64,000 nucleotides of DNA, taken from Acidimicrobiaceae bacterium. Its GTDB lineage: Bacteria; Actinomycetota; Acidimicrobiia; Acidimicrobiales; RAAP-2. Shown piece after piece: positions 9,295 through 17,796 of this stretch (within the stretch, counting starts at the first letter, position 1; the number at the start of each line of letters is the position of its first letter). The notes beneath the pieces were generated by a model, which was not told the DNA's origin, did no database searches, and worked only from the letters and a program-made list of their open reading frames with translations. Position numbers and translations under genes: made by a program. The DNA is taken from NCBI GenBank assembly GCA_003161575.1, contig PMOE01000083.1, positions 1-64,000 on the forward strand, in the 5' to 3' direction.

Positions 9295-9385
9295 GGCGCG
9301 ACCCGCTGGCCGCCCGAGTGTCCCTGGTCGGACCCGTGCACCGCACCAGCCTCGCCGCTGGAGCGCCCGAAGTGGGGGAGCCCTG

Positions 9386-10426
9386 TCATGTGAAGTGAGC
9401 CACTGTTAAGAACTCGCCGTAGAAGATCCCGAGGGCGAGGGCGGCGAACAGGCCGCCCAGGATCCAAAACCGCACGATCACGGTGGTTTCGGGCCACCCC
9501 AGCAACTCGAAGTGGTGGTGGAACGGGGCCATCCGGAAGATCCGCTTGCCAAAGACCCGGAAGCTGATGACCTGGGCGATGACCGACACGGTCTCGAAGA
9601 CGAAGAGCCCACCCAAGATGGGGAGCAACAGGTCGAGGTTCATCAGGAGACAGATCGCCGCCAGGCCGGAGCCGATGGCCAAGGACCCGGTGTCGCCCAT
9701 GATGATCTGGGCCGGCGCGGCGTTCCACCACAAGAACCCGAGGCATGCTCCGGCGAGGGCCACCGAGGCCAGGGCCAGATCAATGGCCGAGGCCGGGAGC
9801 TCGTGGTAGATGCCCACATGGCGGAAGACCCAATAGCCCATGATGGCCAGCACGGCGAAGCAGAACGTCGAAGAACCCGCCGCCAGCCCGTCGAGGCCGT
9901 CCGTGAGGTTCACGGCGTTGGACGTCGCCACCAGCACGAACACCGCGAAGAGTACCCAGCCCACTTCGCCCAATTCGAAACCCGGCGACCCGAGTCGAGT
10001 GAACGAGAGTGACGTTGCGGTGTGGGCCCAGTGCACCGCCAACTCGGCGAACAGCACACTGACCGCGATCTGCGCACCCATTTTGGCCCGTTTATTGAGT
10101 CCGAGGCTCCGCTTGTGCCGGACCTTGATCCAGTCGTCAAGAAAACCGATCACCCCGAAAAGGATGACGGTCAGGATCACCAGATACCCGGTGCGGGAGA
10201 ACTTCACCTCCGTGCCCAGGTGCCCGACGAAGTAGCCAATCACCACCGCGGTCACGATCGCCAGGCCCCCCATCGTCGGGGTCCCCGCCTTGGCGCTGTG
10301 GTGGGCCGGGCCATCCTCACGGATGTGCTGGCCGATCTTGTGACGGATCAGCCACCGCATGAGCAGCGGCGTCCCGAGGATGGCGACCCACAGAGCGACG
10401 CCACCCGAAGACATGAGCGAGAGCAC
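9386..10426 (-). CDS. mraY: Phospho-N-acetylmuramoyl-pentapeptide transferase MraY
   Basis: 346 residues, about ten membrane helices. MraY moves phospho-MurNAc-pentapeptide to undecaprenyl phosphate, making lipid I. Signatures are AGTPTMGGL near the N-terminus, the catalytic aspartates in GFLDDWIK, NAVNLTDGLDGLAAG, and the C-terminal histidine motif APFHHHFELLGWPE. It begins 3 bp after the murE stop, so no room remains for murF between them. Confidence 0.97.
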   Translation of the reverse strand: MLSLMSSGGVALWVAILGTPLLMRWLIRHKIGQHIREDGPAHHSAKAGTPTMGGLAIVTAVVIGYFVGHLGTEVKFSRTGYLVILTVILFGVIGFLDDWIKVRHKRSLGLNKRAKMGAQIAVSVLFAELAVHWAHTATSLSFTRLGSPGFELGEVGWVLFAVFVLVATSNAVNLTDGLDGLAAGSSTFCFAVLAIMGYWVFRHVGIYHELPASAIDLALASVALAGACLGFLWWNAAPAQIIMGDTGSLAIGSGLAAICLLMNLDLLLPILGGLFVFETVSVIAQVISFRVFGKRIFRMAPFHHHFELLGWPETTVIVRFWILGGLFAALALGIFYGEFLTVAHFT

Positions 10427-10429
10427 GGC

Positions 10430-11938
10430 TCAGCCCTGCCGGCCGGCAACGGTGGGTACCCATTGATCTGGATCCCCGTCTATGCGAGCCGTCAACTCCT
10501 CACGGACCACGAGCCGGTCGTCGAACGGGATTCTCTCCCCGGACACCTCCTGGTAGTCCTCGTGGCCCTTGCCGGCGATCACCAGCACGTCGCCCGGGTG
10601 TGTTGCGTCCACCGCCAGCGAGATGGCCGCACGCCGATCGGGTTCGATGACAAGCGGTGTCCCCGAGGAGGTCACCATCGATCCGCTGACCCCGGCCGCT
10701 ACCTGTTCGATGATGCCGAGAGGGTCCTCGTCTCGTGGATTGTCCGACGTAAGCACGGCGATGTCGGCCAGCCTGGCGGCCACCGCCCCCATCAAGGGGC
10801 GCTTGTCGCGGTCGCGGTTCCCTCCGCAGCCGAACACGGTGACCACCCGGCCACCGGGTGCGGTCAGCCGGCGGGCTTCGCCGAGTGCCACTTCCAGGCC
10901 GGCTGGGGTGTGGGCGTAGTCGACGAGCACGGTGAACTCGGGGGTTCGCCCCGCACCGGGTGCGGCCACCACTTCGAGGCGTCCGGGAACCGACGGGGCC
11001 GCGTGAAGCCCGGCGGCGATCTGCGTGGGCGCGAACCCGAGGGAGACAGCTGCCTCGGCGGCGAGGAGCGCATTGTCCACGTTCACCAATCCGGTCAGAG
11101 AAAGGACGACCCGCTGATCTCGCCAGGTGAACGCCGTGTTCCCGGGGGCAACAGTGATATCCGCCGCGTCGAGGCGGGAGACCGCGACCAAGGGTATGCG
11201 GGCAGAGTCGAGGAGCCGCCTCCCCCATCGGTCATCGGCGTTGACCACGCCGCGGACCGAGTGCTCGGGCGTGAACAACGACGATTTCGCCTCGAAGTAC
11301 GACTCCATGGTGCCATGGAAATCCAGGTGGTCATGGCTCAGGTTGGTAAACACCGCCACATCGAAATGGATGCCGTCCACCCGGGCCTGGGCCAATGCGT
11401 GACTGGAGACCTCCATCACGACGGCCGGTTCGGAGCCGTCGTCGTGGTGCTCGTCGCGCGCTGTTGCCAGCAGGGCCTGCAACTCGGTCGATTCTGGAGT
11501 GGTGCGTGCCCCCGACAACGTGCCGATCACCGTCGTCGGCCGGCCCGCGTGCTCGAGCACGCAGCCGAGCAGATGGGTCACGGTCGTCTTGCCGTTGGTG
11601 CCGGTCACCCCGGTCATCAGCAGATCGCGGGCCGGATGGCCATAGAAGGCGGCAGCTAGACGAGCCATGGCCGGTCGCACGTTTCCCGCTCCGACGCGAG
11701 CCTGGACCACCCGGAGGTCGGTTGCCGAGGCCACCAGGTGTTCGCAGAGCAACCCGACCGCGCCGTTCGCCAGCGCCTCTTCGGCGTATTCGTGTCCGTC
11801 CACGGAGCTCCCCGGAAGGCAACAGAACACGTCCCCCGGGCCGACCCGCCGGGAGTCATGTTCGACACCTCGCACCTCGACCACGGTCGGGTCGCCTGTT
11901 GTCTCGAGCACGTCGATCTCGTCGAGCAACAGGTTCAT
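10430..11938 (-). CDS. murE: UDP-MurNAc-tripeptide synthetase MurE, meso-diaminopimelate type
   Basis: 502 residues from the ATG at 11938; an in-frame GTG at 11944 is an alternative and the frame stays open further upstream. The ATP loop GVTGTNGKTTVTHLLG is at about 110-125. The carbamylated-lysine region YFEAKSSLF (about 214-222), DYAHTPAGLE and FGCGGNRDRDKRP are present. Residues 399-402 are DNPR, the signature of MurE enzymes that add meso-diaminopimelate rather than lysine, so the peptidoglycan is predicted to be DAP-type. The gap to ftsI is 121 bp, the only sizeable one in the mraZ-to-mraY run apart from that after mraZ, and it holds candidate control signals. Confidence 0.95.
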   Translation of the reverse strand: MNLLLDEIDVLETTGDPTVVEVRGVEHDSRRVGPGDVFCCLPGSSVDGHEYAEEALANGAVGLLCEHLVASATDLRVVQARVGAGNVRPAMARLAAAFYGHPARDLLMTGVTGTNGKTTVTHLLGCVLEHAGRPTTVIGTLSGARTTPESTELQALLATARDEHHDDGSEPAVVMEVSSHALAQARVDGIHFDVAVFTNLSHDHLDFHGTMESYFEAKSSLFTPEHSVRGVVNADDRWGRRLLDSARIPLVAVSRLDAADITVAPGNTAFTWRDQRVVLSLTGLVNVDNALLAAEAAVSLGFAPTQIAAGLHAAPSVPGRLEVVAAPGAGRTPEFTVLVDYAHTPAGLEVALGEARRLTAPGGRVVTVFGCGGNRDRDKRPLMGAVAARLADIAVLTSDNPRDEDPLGIIEQVAAGVSGSMVTSSGTPLVIEPDRRAAISLAVDATHPGDVLVIAGKGHEDYQEVSGERIPFDDRLVVREELTARIDGDPDQWVPTVAGRQG

Positions 11939-11976
11939 GTGCACAGGTGCAGGCAGGGCGACCGGACGGCACTGGA

Positions 11977-12018
11977 CACGGAATGTCCGTGCACCACCGG
12001 TCCGGTCGACCGATCGTA
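11977..12018 (-). promoter_or_regulatory. murE leader: possible -10 box and two dyads
   Basis: In the 121-bp ftsI-murE gap the minus strand shows TACGAT (12018-12013), a fair -10 box; the palindrome CGGTCGACCG (12003-12012); and the inverted repeat CACGGA-3 nt-TCCGTG (11977-11991) about 40 nt before the murE ATG. Together they suggest an internal promoter or an RNA hairpin that tunes murE. No -35 is convincing. Confidence 0.35.
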
Positions 12019-12059
12019 CCCGCGCCAGCGCCCCCCACCGCGCCTCGTCTGGACTGGCC

Positions 12060-14063
12060 TCACGTGATGTCTTGGGCCTGCGAGGCCGTCGATCCCGACT
12101 GGGGCTGGCCCTGGGTGGGGGCACCCGGTGTGGTCGGGATGTCGTAGCGGTGGAGGGCATAGCTCATGATCTGGGAGAAGACCGGGGCCGCCACCGTGCC
12201 GCCGAATATCGGAGTCGGCCGGTCGAGAACCACGATCTCTGAAAGTGTCGGGTTGTTGGCCGGGGCGAATCCGACAAAGGACGCCATATAGGCACCCGGC
12301 ACGTAGCTGTCCTGGCCCGGGGTGGGGATCTGGGCCGTCCCGGTCTTGCCGGCCACCGTGTAACCCGGCACCACCGCACTGGTGCCCGTACCCACGTCGA
12401 CAACCTGCTCGAGCATGCTCGTCAACTCAGAGTCGGTCGAGGCAGAAAAGACCCGGTGGCTGGCCGACGGCGCGCTCGAGGTCAAAGAGCCGCTCGGAGA
12501 GACTGTTGCTTGGACGAGCCTGGGACGAATGAACACACCGTGGTTTGCCACGGCGTTGTACATGTCGAGCACCTGGAGGGCATTGACCGCGTCGACCTGA
12601 CCGATCGGCAGGGAGACGTAGTCGGTCGGTTCCCACTGTGCTGCGGCGGCCAACAGGCCGGCCGACTCACCCGGGAAGCCAAGCCCGCTCGGTTGCCCGA
12701 AACCAAGGGTGTGAACCTGAGAGAGAAGCCGGGATTCGCCCAGGCCCTGGGCGATCTCGGAGGTCCCAATGTTGGAGGACTGTGCCAGGATCTGGGTGGC
12801 GGTGAGCGCCTCGGTCGGGTGTGGGTCGGCGTCATGGAACGTGGAACCGTCGAGCTTGATCTGGTCGGGGACGGTGAACGGCGTGTTGGGGTTGATGATC
12901 CCCGCCTGCAAGGCGGCCGAGAAGGTAACCAACTTGAAGACCGACCCCGGCTCGTAGAGTTGGCTGACGGCCAAGTTGTTGGCAGCTTCGGAGACTTGGC
13001 CCGACGGACCGATCGTGACCGTCGGGGCGACCGGCGTGGTCGCCGACGACCCAACGGTGGCGTGCTGGTTGGCCACCAGGTTGGCCATCGAGAGAATGTC
13101 ACCGGTTCTCACGTCCATGACGATCGCGATACCGCTGAGTGAATTCGTGGACACGATCTGGGCGGCCAGGGAGTGCTCAGTCTCGTACTGGAGCGGTTCG
13201 TCAAGAGTGAGCTCGATGCCCTTGCCCGGCCGAGCCGCTGAGTGGTCCACCACCGGCGTCCCGGGCAATGCCACCCCGCCCGGCGACTCGAGAAGGGTCT
13301 CGGTTTCGGCTTTGCCTGCGAGTTCGTGGTTGAACTGGTATTCGAGGCCCGCCGCTCCGGCTCCGGTTCCATTCACCATTCCGATCACGGGAGCCGCCAG
13401 GTTGGCGTTGGGCACCTCGCGCACCGAACCGTCGATGAAATTGATGCCAGCAAAGTGCTTGGCCGCGATCCGCCCGGCCTTAGCCGAGGCAATGTTGACG
13501 GCGAGCGGAACGTAGCCGGAGTGTTCTTGGAGTTGGGCGGCTAGCCGGGTCGGCGCCACACCGAGCATTGGGGCCAATGCCAGGGCCTCGCTCACCGGAT
13601 GTTGTACCTGGAAGTCGTCGGCCAGGACGGTCTTGGTCGGAACCGAGAGAGCCAGCACCTGCCCGTTGCGGTCAAAGATGCCGCCGCGCAACGCCGGGAC
13701 GATCACCGGCTGGGCCAGCTCTTCAGATGCGGCCGAACGGTACTGGCCCGAGCGCAACCCTTCGATGTCGATCAAGCGGAGGGCCAACGCCACCAAGACC
13801 ACCACCAAGATGAGCCGGAAGAATCGGATACGCCGGCCGAGAACCTGTTGAGACTGCGCCCGCTTGTGTGCCAACGACGGACGCCGGGTTGAACGCGAAG
13901 AGTGCGGGTTTCGGGGTCTGGGGACTCGGGCTCTCGGGGGAGGCGGCGACCGGCGAGCGTGGTCAGTGCGGGGGCGTTGCCCGGTCCGGGGGCGGGTCCC
14001 GTGGCCCGACCCCCCCGCCTCCTTGGATCGCCTCGAGGGTGGAATGGTGGTGGTCGGGCTCAC
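12060..14063 (-). CDS. ftsI: Septal peptidoglycan transpeptidase FtsI (class B PBP)
   Basis: 667 residues from the GTG at 14063, overlapping the ftsL stop as GTGA. A long basic Pro/Arg/Ser-rich cytoplasmic tail (1-75) precedes one membrane helix (about 80-97). The PBP dimerisation domain starts at LRGGIFDRNGQVLA (about 125-138). The transpeptidase domain has the three active-site motifs: SVFK at 374-377 (catalytic Ser374), SSN at 429-431, and KTGT at 573-576. It cross-links septal peptidoglycan with FtsW. There is no PASTA domain. The C-terminus ends in a Gln/Ser/Pro-rich tail. Confidence 0.96.
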   Translation of the reverse strand: MSPTTTIPPSRRSKEAGGSGHGTRPRTGQRPRTDHARRSPPPPRARVPRPRNPHSSRSTRRPSLAHKRAQSQQVLGRRIRFFRLILVVVLVALALRLIDIEGLRSGQYRSAASEELAQPVIVPALRGGIFDRNGQVLALSVPTKTVLADDFQVQHPVSEALALAPMLGVAPTRLAAQLQEHSGYVPLAVNIASAKAGRIAAKHFAGINFIDGSVREVPNANLAAPVIGMVNGTGAGAAGLEYQFNHELAGKAETETLLESPGGVALPGTPVVDHSAARPGKGIELTLDEPLQYETEHSLAAQIVSTNSLSGIAIVMDVRTGDILSMANLVANQHATVGSSATTPVAPTVTIGPSGQVSEAANNLAVSQLYEPGSVFKLVTFSAALQAGIINPNTPFTVPDQIKLDGSTFHDADPHPTEALTATQILAQSSNIGTSEIAQGLGESRLLSQVHTLGFGQPSGLGFPGESAGLLAAAAQWEPTDYVSLPIGQVDAVNALQVLDMYNAVANHGVFIRPRLVQATVSPSGSLTSSAPSASHRVFSASTDSELTSMLEQVVDVGTGTSAVVPGYTVAGKTGTAQIPTPGQDSYVPGAYMASFVGFAPANNPTLSEIVVLDRPTPIFGGTVAAPVFSQIMSYALHRYDIPTTPGAPTQGQPQSGSTASQAQDIT

Positions 14064-14692
14064 TGCCCGGGCGCCGAGGCGCGCGCCGCGGTCCCGCTCA
14101 AAGGTGGTGGCGAAGCTTGCGCGCCCGGCGGAACAGTCGTGACTGTCCCCGGCACAGTGGCAGTCGCTCCGGAGGTTGAAGGGGCGGTCGCCGTGGCGGC
14201 CGAAGCGTTCGACGAGGCCCCGCTCTGCGCAGTCGGGGTGGCCGCCGTGGTCGGCGTGGTGGTCGGCGGGGCGGCGGCGACGCTCGGCGCGGGCACCGGG
14301 ACCGACAAAGGCACCGACGGGAGCTGGCTGACCTGTCCGGTTCGCACCATGTGGAAGCGCTGCTGGGCCTCGGCCGCGATGCGAGACGGCGTCTCGAGTT
14401 GAGCCACCGCCAAGACGTCATTGCGGTGGAGGGTCTGTTCGGCGTTGAGCTCGGATTGTGCAGCCGAGAGCCGGACCTGGCCTTGGGCCAACATGGAGTG
14501 ACCAATCACTACCGTCAAGAGGCTCCCGACGATGACCACCACGGAGAGCACCTCGGTAGAACGACGCCTGCGGGTCTGCCTTCGGCGCGCCGGCGCTTCG
14601 AGGACGCGCAGGGGCGGTCGACGAGACGCGCGTGCGTCGGGAGCGACACGTGGGGTACTCCGTCTGGCTGCGGCGACAGCCGGTGGGGTCAC
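14060..14692 (-). CDS. ftsL: FtsL-like septum assembly protein with long low-complexity tail
   Basis: 210 residues from the GTG at 14692, overlapping the rsmH stop as GTGA; the stop overlaps the ftsI start the same way. Residues 1-45 are basic and cytoplasmic. Residues 46-66 (STEVLSVVVIVGSLLTVVIG) form one membrane helix, and 67-110 form a heptad-like stretch (SELNAEQTLHRNDVLAVAQL), as in FtsL. About 85 residues of Pro, Thr, Ala and Ser follow, which FtsL normally lacks (usual length 90-130). The identification rests on position and topology, since FtsL sequences are poorly conserved. The tail probably sits outside the membrane. Confidence 0.82.
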   Translation of the reverse strand: MTPPAVAAARRSTPRVAPDARASRRPPLRVLEAPARRRQTRRRRSTEVLSVVVIVGSLLTVVIGHSMLAQGQVRLSAAQSELNAEQTLHRNDVLAVAQLETPSRIAAEAQQRFHMVRTGQVSQLPSVPLSVPVPAPSVAAAPPTTTPTTAATPTAQSGASSNASAATATAPSTSGATATVPGTVTTVPPGAQASPPPLSGTAARASAPGQ

Positions 14693-15633
14693 GATGCCAC
14701 CGCGAACCGCTCGAGCGCCCGCAAGCGCGCCGAATCGGCCCGGTGGTTCCGCGCGGCTTCGTCGGCGGACGCCTTGCGGGCCCCCCCAAAAACCAAGCGG
14801 TGCTCCGGCACGGCTCCGCATACGCACGGCAGGCCCACCGGACAGGTGCACCCGCCGGTGACTGCGTTAGCAAACGCAGCCTTCACGATGCGGTCCTCGC
14901 CCGAGTGGTAGGCAATGACGACGCACCGACCACCCACACCGAGCAGACCGGTCGCCGGCTCCAGGGCAGCGGAGAGCTCGTTGAGTTCTTCATTGACCGC
15001 GATCCGTAGAGCCTGAAACACCCGGCGGGCCGGGTGACCCCGTCGACGGAGCGCCGCCGGCACCGCCGCTGAGACCACATCGGCCAGCTGGCTGGTCGTC
15101 GAGATAGGACGGCCCGACACGATGGCCCGGGCCAGCCGGTGGGCCAGACGCCTCTCGCCGCTGTCCCGGAAGAGCGAGGCCAGGTCGTCGGCTCGGGCCT
15201 CGTTGACAAGATCGAGGGCGCTCGGGCCGGCCGTCGGGTCCATGCGCATGTCGAGCGGGCCGTCTTGGCGGTACGAAAAGCCGCGCTCGGCCCGGTCGAG
15301 CTGGGGCGAGCTCACCCCAAGGTCGAGAAGGGATCCGGCGATGACCGTGCCGGCCGGCAACGCCTCGGCTGCCACGTGCCCGAGCGCGCTGAAACGGGCC
15401 CGCCGCAACGTGGCCCGGGCCCCGAAACGAGCCAGTCGGTCCGCCGCCGCCTCGAGGGCGTCTGGGTCACGGTCGAGTCCGAGGAGGCTGAGGTGTGGGT
15501 GGGCGTCGAGGATCGCCGCAGCGTGTCCACCACCACCCACCGTTCCGTCGATGACGACGCCGGGCGGAACCGGGCCGAGCAGCGCCACAACCTCGTCCAC
15601 CATTACCGGGTCGTGTGCGAAGTCCTGGCCCAT
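14689..15633 (-). CDS. rsmH: 16S rRNA (cytosine1402-N4)-methyltransferase RsmH
   Basis: 314 residues from the ATG at 15633, a normal family length. A longer frame upstream overlaps mraZ and is a shadow. It opens with the family segment HDPVMVDEVVALL, then the SAM-binding loop DGTVGGGGHAAAIL. LLDLGVSSPQLDRAERGFSY, DGPLDMRMD, the helical ARAIVSGRPI region and VFQALRIAVNEELNEL follow in order. It methylates C1402 in the ribosomal P site. The gene follows mraZ after 179 bp and is translationally coupled to ftsL. Confidence 0.97.
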   Translation of the reverse strand: MGQDFAHDPVMVDEVVALLGPVPPGVVIDGTVGGGGHAAAILDAHPHLSLLGLDRDPDALEAAADRLARFGARATLRRARFSALGHVAAEALPAGTVIAGSLLDLGVSSPQLDRAERGFSYRQDGPLDMRMDPTAGPSALDLVNEARADDLASLFRDSGERRLAHRLARAIVSGRPISTTSQLADVVSAAVPAALRRRGHPARRVFQALRIAVNEELNELSAALEPATGLLGVGGRCVVIAYHSGEDRIVKAAFANAVTGGCTCPVGLPCVCGAVPEHRLVFGGARKASADEAARNHRADSARLRALERFAVAS

Positions 15634-15812
15634 CCGCAGCCCCCCGACGAGCCAGGTGCTCTCGGAGAATCTCCCCGAGCGACCAGCGGGGAAGAGGGCG
15701 GAGGAGAAGTCTTCCACCGTGCTGGTCGAGGGGCTGCGCATGGTCCGGTGGCCGCAGAAGTGGCCCGGTTCCTTGTCGTGGTCTGTCGTGTCAGTCGTTC
15801 CCTCAGTTCCTG

Positions 15813-16238
15813 TCAGTTGTCCTCGTCCTCGTCCTCGAGGAACCAGCGCTCCTCGGGGACCACGCGATCGGCCCACACCGTCGGGCTCCACAGCTCCACC
15901 CGGTCGATGGCCCCGGCCACGAGCACGTCGTTCTCGAGGGAGGCGAACTCGCGCAAGTGAACGGGGATGGCCATCCGACCCTGACGGTCGATCTCGACGT
16001 CCTGGGAGTTGGCCGCCCAGAGCCGGGCCCGGTTGCGCCCGGTCCGCCCGGAGGTCGCACGCTCGAGCATGGCGGCCTTCTGACGCTCGAACTCCCCCGG
16101 CGTCCACAAGGCCAGGCAGCCTTCGCGGTTCTCGGTGAGAAACCCTCCGTGCTCGAACGAGGCGCGGAACTTCGCCGGCAGGATCACCCTGCCCTTGGAG
16201 TCGAGCGTGTGCTCGTACCTGCCAACGAATCCGCCCAC
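15813..16238 (-). CDS. mraZ: Transcriptional regulator MraZ
   Basis: 141 residues from the GTG at 16238. It contains two SpoVT/AbrB-like repeats: GRYEHTLDSKGRVILPAKFR (about 6-25) and VEIDRQGRMAIPVHLREFA (about 80-98). The DxKGR and DxQGR DNA-binding motifs are intact. MraZ forms ring oligomers that bind short direct repeats upstream of its own gene and control the dcw operon. Such repeats lie 30-90 bp upstream here. The C-terminus ends in an acidic EDEDEDN run. Confidence 0.96.
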   Translation of the reverse strand: MGGFVGRYEHTLDSKGRVILPAKFRASFEHGGFLTENREGCLALWTPGEFERQKAAMLERATSGRTGRNRARLWAANSQDVEIDRQGRMAIPVHLREFASLENDVLVAGAIDRVELWSPTVWADRVVPEERWFLEDEDEDN

Positions 16239-16268
16239 CGGCCTGATCTCCCACGACGCTCCCTGGCT

Positions 16269-16328
16269 CGCGCCCTATGCCACCCTTTCAAACCACTTCG
16301 TACCACTCTACGCCCCTATCCCCCACTG
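16269..16328 (-). promoter_or_regulatory. Candidate MraZ operator: 10-bp-phased G-rich boxes
   Basis: Upstream of mraZ the minus strand reads, in consecutive 10-bp steps, CAGTGGGGAT, AGGGGCGTAG, AGTGGTACGA, AGTGGTTTGA, AAGGGTGGCA and TAGGGCGCGA. Known MraZ operators are direct repeats of a TGGG/GTGG core with one helical turn between copies. The three central boxes (16279-16308) fit best. The G-rich steps make a conventional -10/-35 hard to place here. Confidence 0.65.
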
Positions 16329-16491
16329 GTCAACAATGCCCCTCCACGCGGACTCCCCGGGGAGGTGCGACCGGGCACGCCGATTTGGCGTTGGCGAGTG
16401 GGCATTGCTGGCTGGCCGGTCGTGGCTCGGTGGACGCGACGTATCAGGCGTGGCCGCAGATCTGGTCCTTTTGGACAAAGGATCCTGCGGG

Positions 16492-17244
16492 CTACGGTTC
16501 GGTCTGTACCGCCCAGGGCGCCCCGGAGGGCAGCAACTCGATCAGGGCCTGCCGGAGCCGATCGACATCGAAGTCGCCTCCAGCCACTGCCTCGAGTCCG
16601 GTGGCAACGCTCGAGAGCCTCTCGATCATCGGCAACCGGCCGTCGTCGGGGACATCGAGCAGCTCGACGAGAGGTTGCGGCTCGAATCGGCAATACGCGG
16701 CGCTGTGAAAGAGGGCCCCCTCTCGGCCACGCCACTGGGCAACGCCGACGAGCTTTCGGGGAGCGGCGGAGCCTGATCGATCAGCGATGAAGACCTCGCC
16801 CGGGCCGGCGCCGGCGAAACAGACGAGGTCCGACCACGACGAGCGCACCGAACTCCCGCGCTGCACGCTCAGCTGAGCGTCACCCCCGAGGCCTACGGCA
16901 CTGAGAGCCGCCACCCACCACTCGCCCACCCACTCGGCGGCCACGGACACGTCGTCGCTCCACAACGGATCACCCCGGGGAATCCACAGGTCGATCCAAA
17001 GAGGATCGCCCGGCGTGACGAGGACCGCGCCGCCACCGCTCCGTCGACGGGCCAGCGCGAACCCACTCTGGGCCATCCGCCGGCGGTCGACGACGCGCTC
17101 GTCCTGGGTGCTGCCCAGCACCACCGCGGTCTGTGTGGCCCGGCGAAGCACCGCCGCCCGACCCTTCGCGCTTCGAAACGCGTCCACATCGAACCACTCA
17201 CCGCTTCGCCCCCACCGCGGGCCCGCTGACCCCGTGGGACTCAC
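16492..17244 (-). CDS. Lipoate/biotin-protein ligase A/B-family protein
   Basis: 250 residues from the GTG at 17244, preceded by TAGGAGG with 6-nt spacing. The LplA/BPL fold signature is clear: ARRRSGGGAVLVTPGDPLWIDLW (about residues 65-87) is the RRxSGGGAV substrate loop, and PRKLVGVAQWRGREGALFH (about 164-182) is the RK.xG.AQ.R motif with the catalytic-type lysine. It probably attaches or transfers a lipoyl/octanoyl group, but the exact activity (ligase, octanoyltransferase or amidotransferase) cannot be read from sequence. It is transcribed toward mraZ with its own ribosome site. Confidence 0.78.
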   Translation of the reverse strand: MSPTGSAGPRWGRSGEWFDVDAFRSAKGRAAVLRRATQTAVVLGSTQDERVVDRRRMAQSGFALARRRSGGGAVLVTPGDPLWIDLWIPRGDPLWSDDVSVAAEWVGEWWVAALSAVGLGGDAQLSVQRGSSVRSSWSDLVCFAGAGPGEVFIADRSGSAAPRKLVGVAQWRGREGALFHSAAYCRFEPQPLVELLDVPDDGRLPMIERLSSVATGLEAVAGGDFDVDRLRQALIELLPSGAPWAVQTEP

Positions 17245-17278
17245 GCGGTGCCTCCTAGCGGCCCACCACGGCTCGCCC

Positions 17279-17785
17279 TCAGGAGGCGGCAGCCAAGTAG
17301 GGCTCCCACAGTGGGTCCACCTCGGCCAGGTGACGCAACCGCCAAAGATGACCTTCGGGCGCGCCGGGCTTGAATGGCAGCGACCAGCCGATCTCAGAAA
17401 GCAGCTGATCGCCCTTCATCAGATTGTCGCGTTTACATGAGGCTACGACATTGGACCACTCGTGGACTCCGCCCCGGCTGCGAGGCACGACATGGTCGAC
17501 GGTGTCGGCGGCCTCGGTGCAGTACGCGCACTGGCCGCCGTCACGTCGCAACACGGCGCGGCGGGTGAGCGGCGGGGTGCGGGCCCACCGGGGTATGCGC
17601 ACCATGTGGGAGAGCCGGACGATGGCCGGAACGTCGACCGACATCTGAGCAGAGTGGAACACGGCACAATCGGGTCGGAAGGCAACTGGCTCGGCCCGGC
17701 CGCCGAGGACCAGCACGACGGCGCGTCGATCCGAGACCAGCGCCAGCGGCTCGTAGGTCGCATTGAGCAGGAGGACCCGCTCCAT
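17279..17785 (-). CDS. HNH endonuclease-family protein
   Basis: 168 residues from the ATG at 17785. The N-terminus RVLLLNATYEPLALVS is typical of the McrA-like HNH group found in many actinobacteria. The HNH core is CAYCTEAADTVDHVVPRSRGG...NVVASCKRDN: two CxxC-type zinc pairs with the catalytic His in DHVVPRSRGG and a following Asn. No restriction or toxin partner is adjacent, so the biological role is unknown. A TAGCCT -10 box 8 nt upstream suggests a leaderless transcript; it overlaps the stop codon of the small gene upstream. Confidence 0.88.
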   Translation of the reverse strand: MERVLLLNATYEPLALVSDRRAVVLVLGGRAEPVAFRPDCAVFHSAQMSVDVPAIVRLSHMVRIPRWARTPPLTRRAVLRRDGGQCAYCTEAADTVDHVVPRSRGGVHEWSNVVASCKRDNLMKGDQLLSEIGWSLPFKPGAPEGHLWRLRHLAEVDPLWEPYLAAAS

Positions 17786-17796
17786 GAGCCAAGAGG

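Noticed and set aside
8075-9346. Long in-frame extension fusing ftsW-region sequence to murG
   Set aside because: It is an alternate frame of ftsW; murG begins at the GTG overlapping the ftsW stop.
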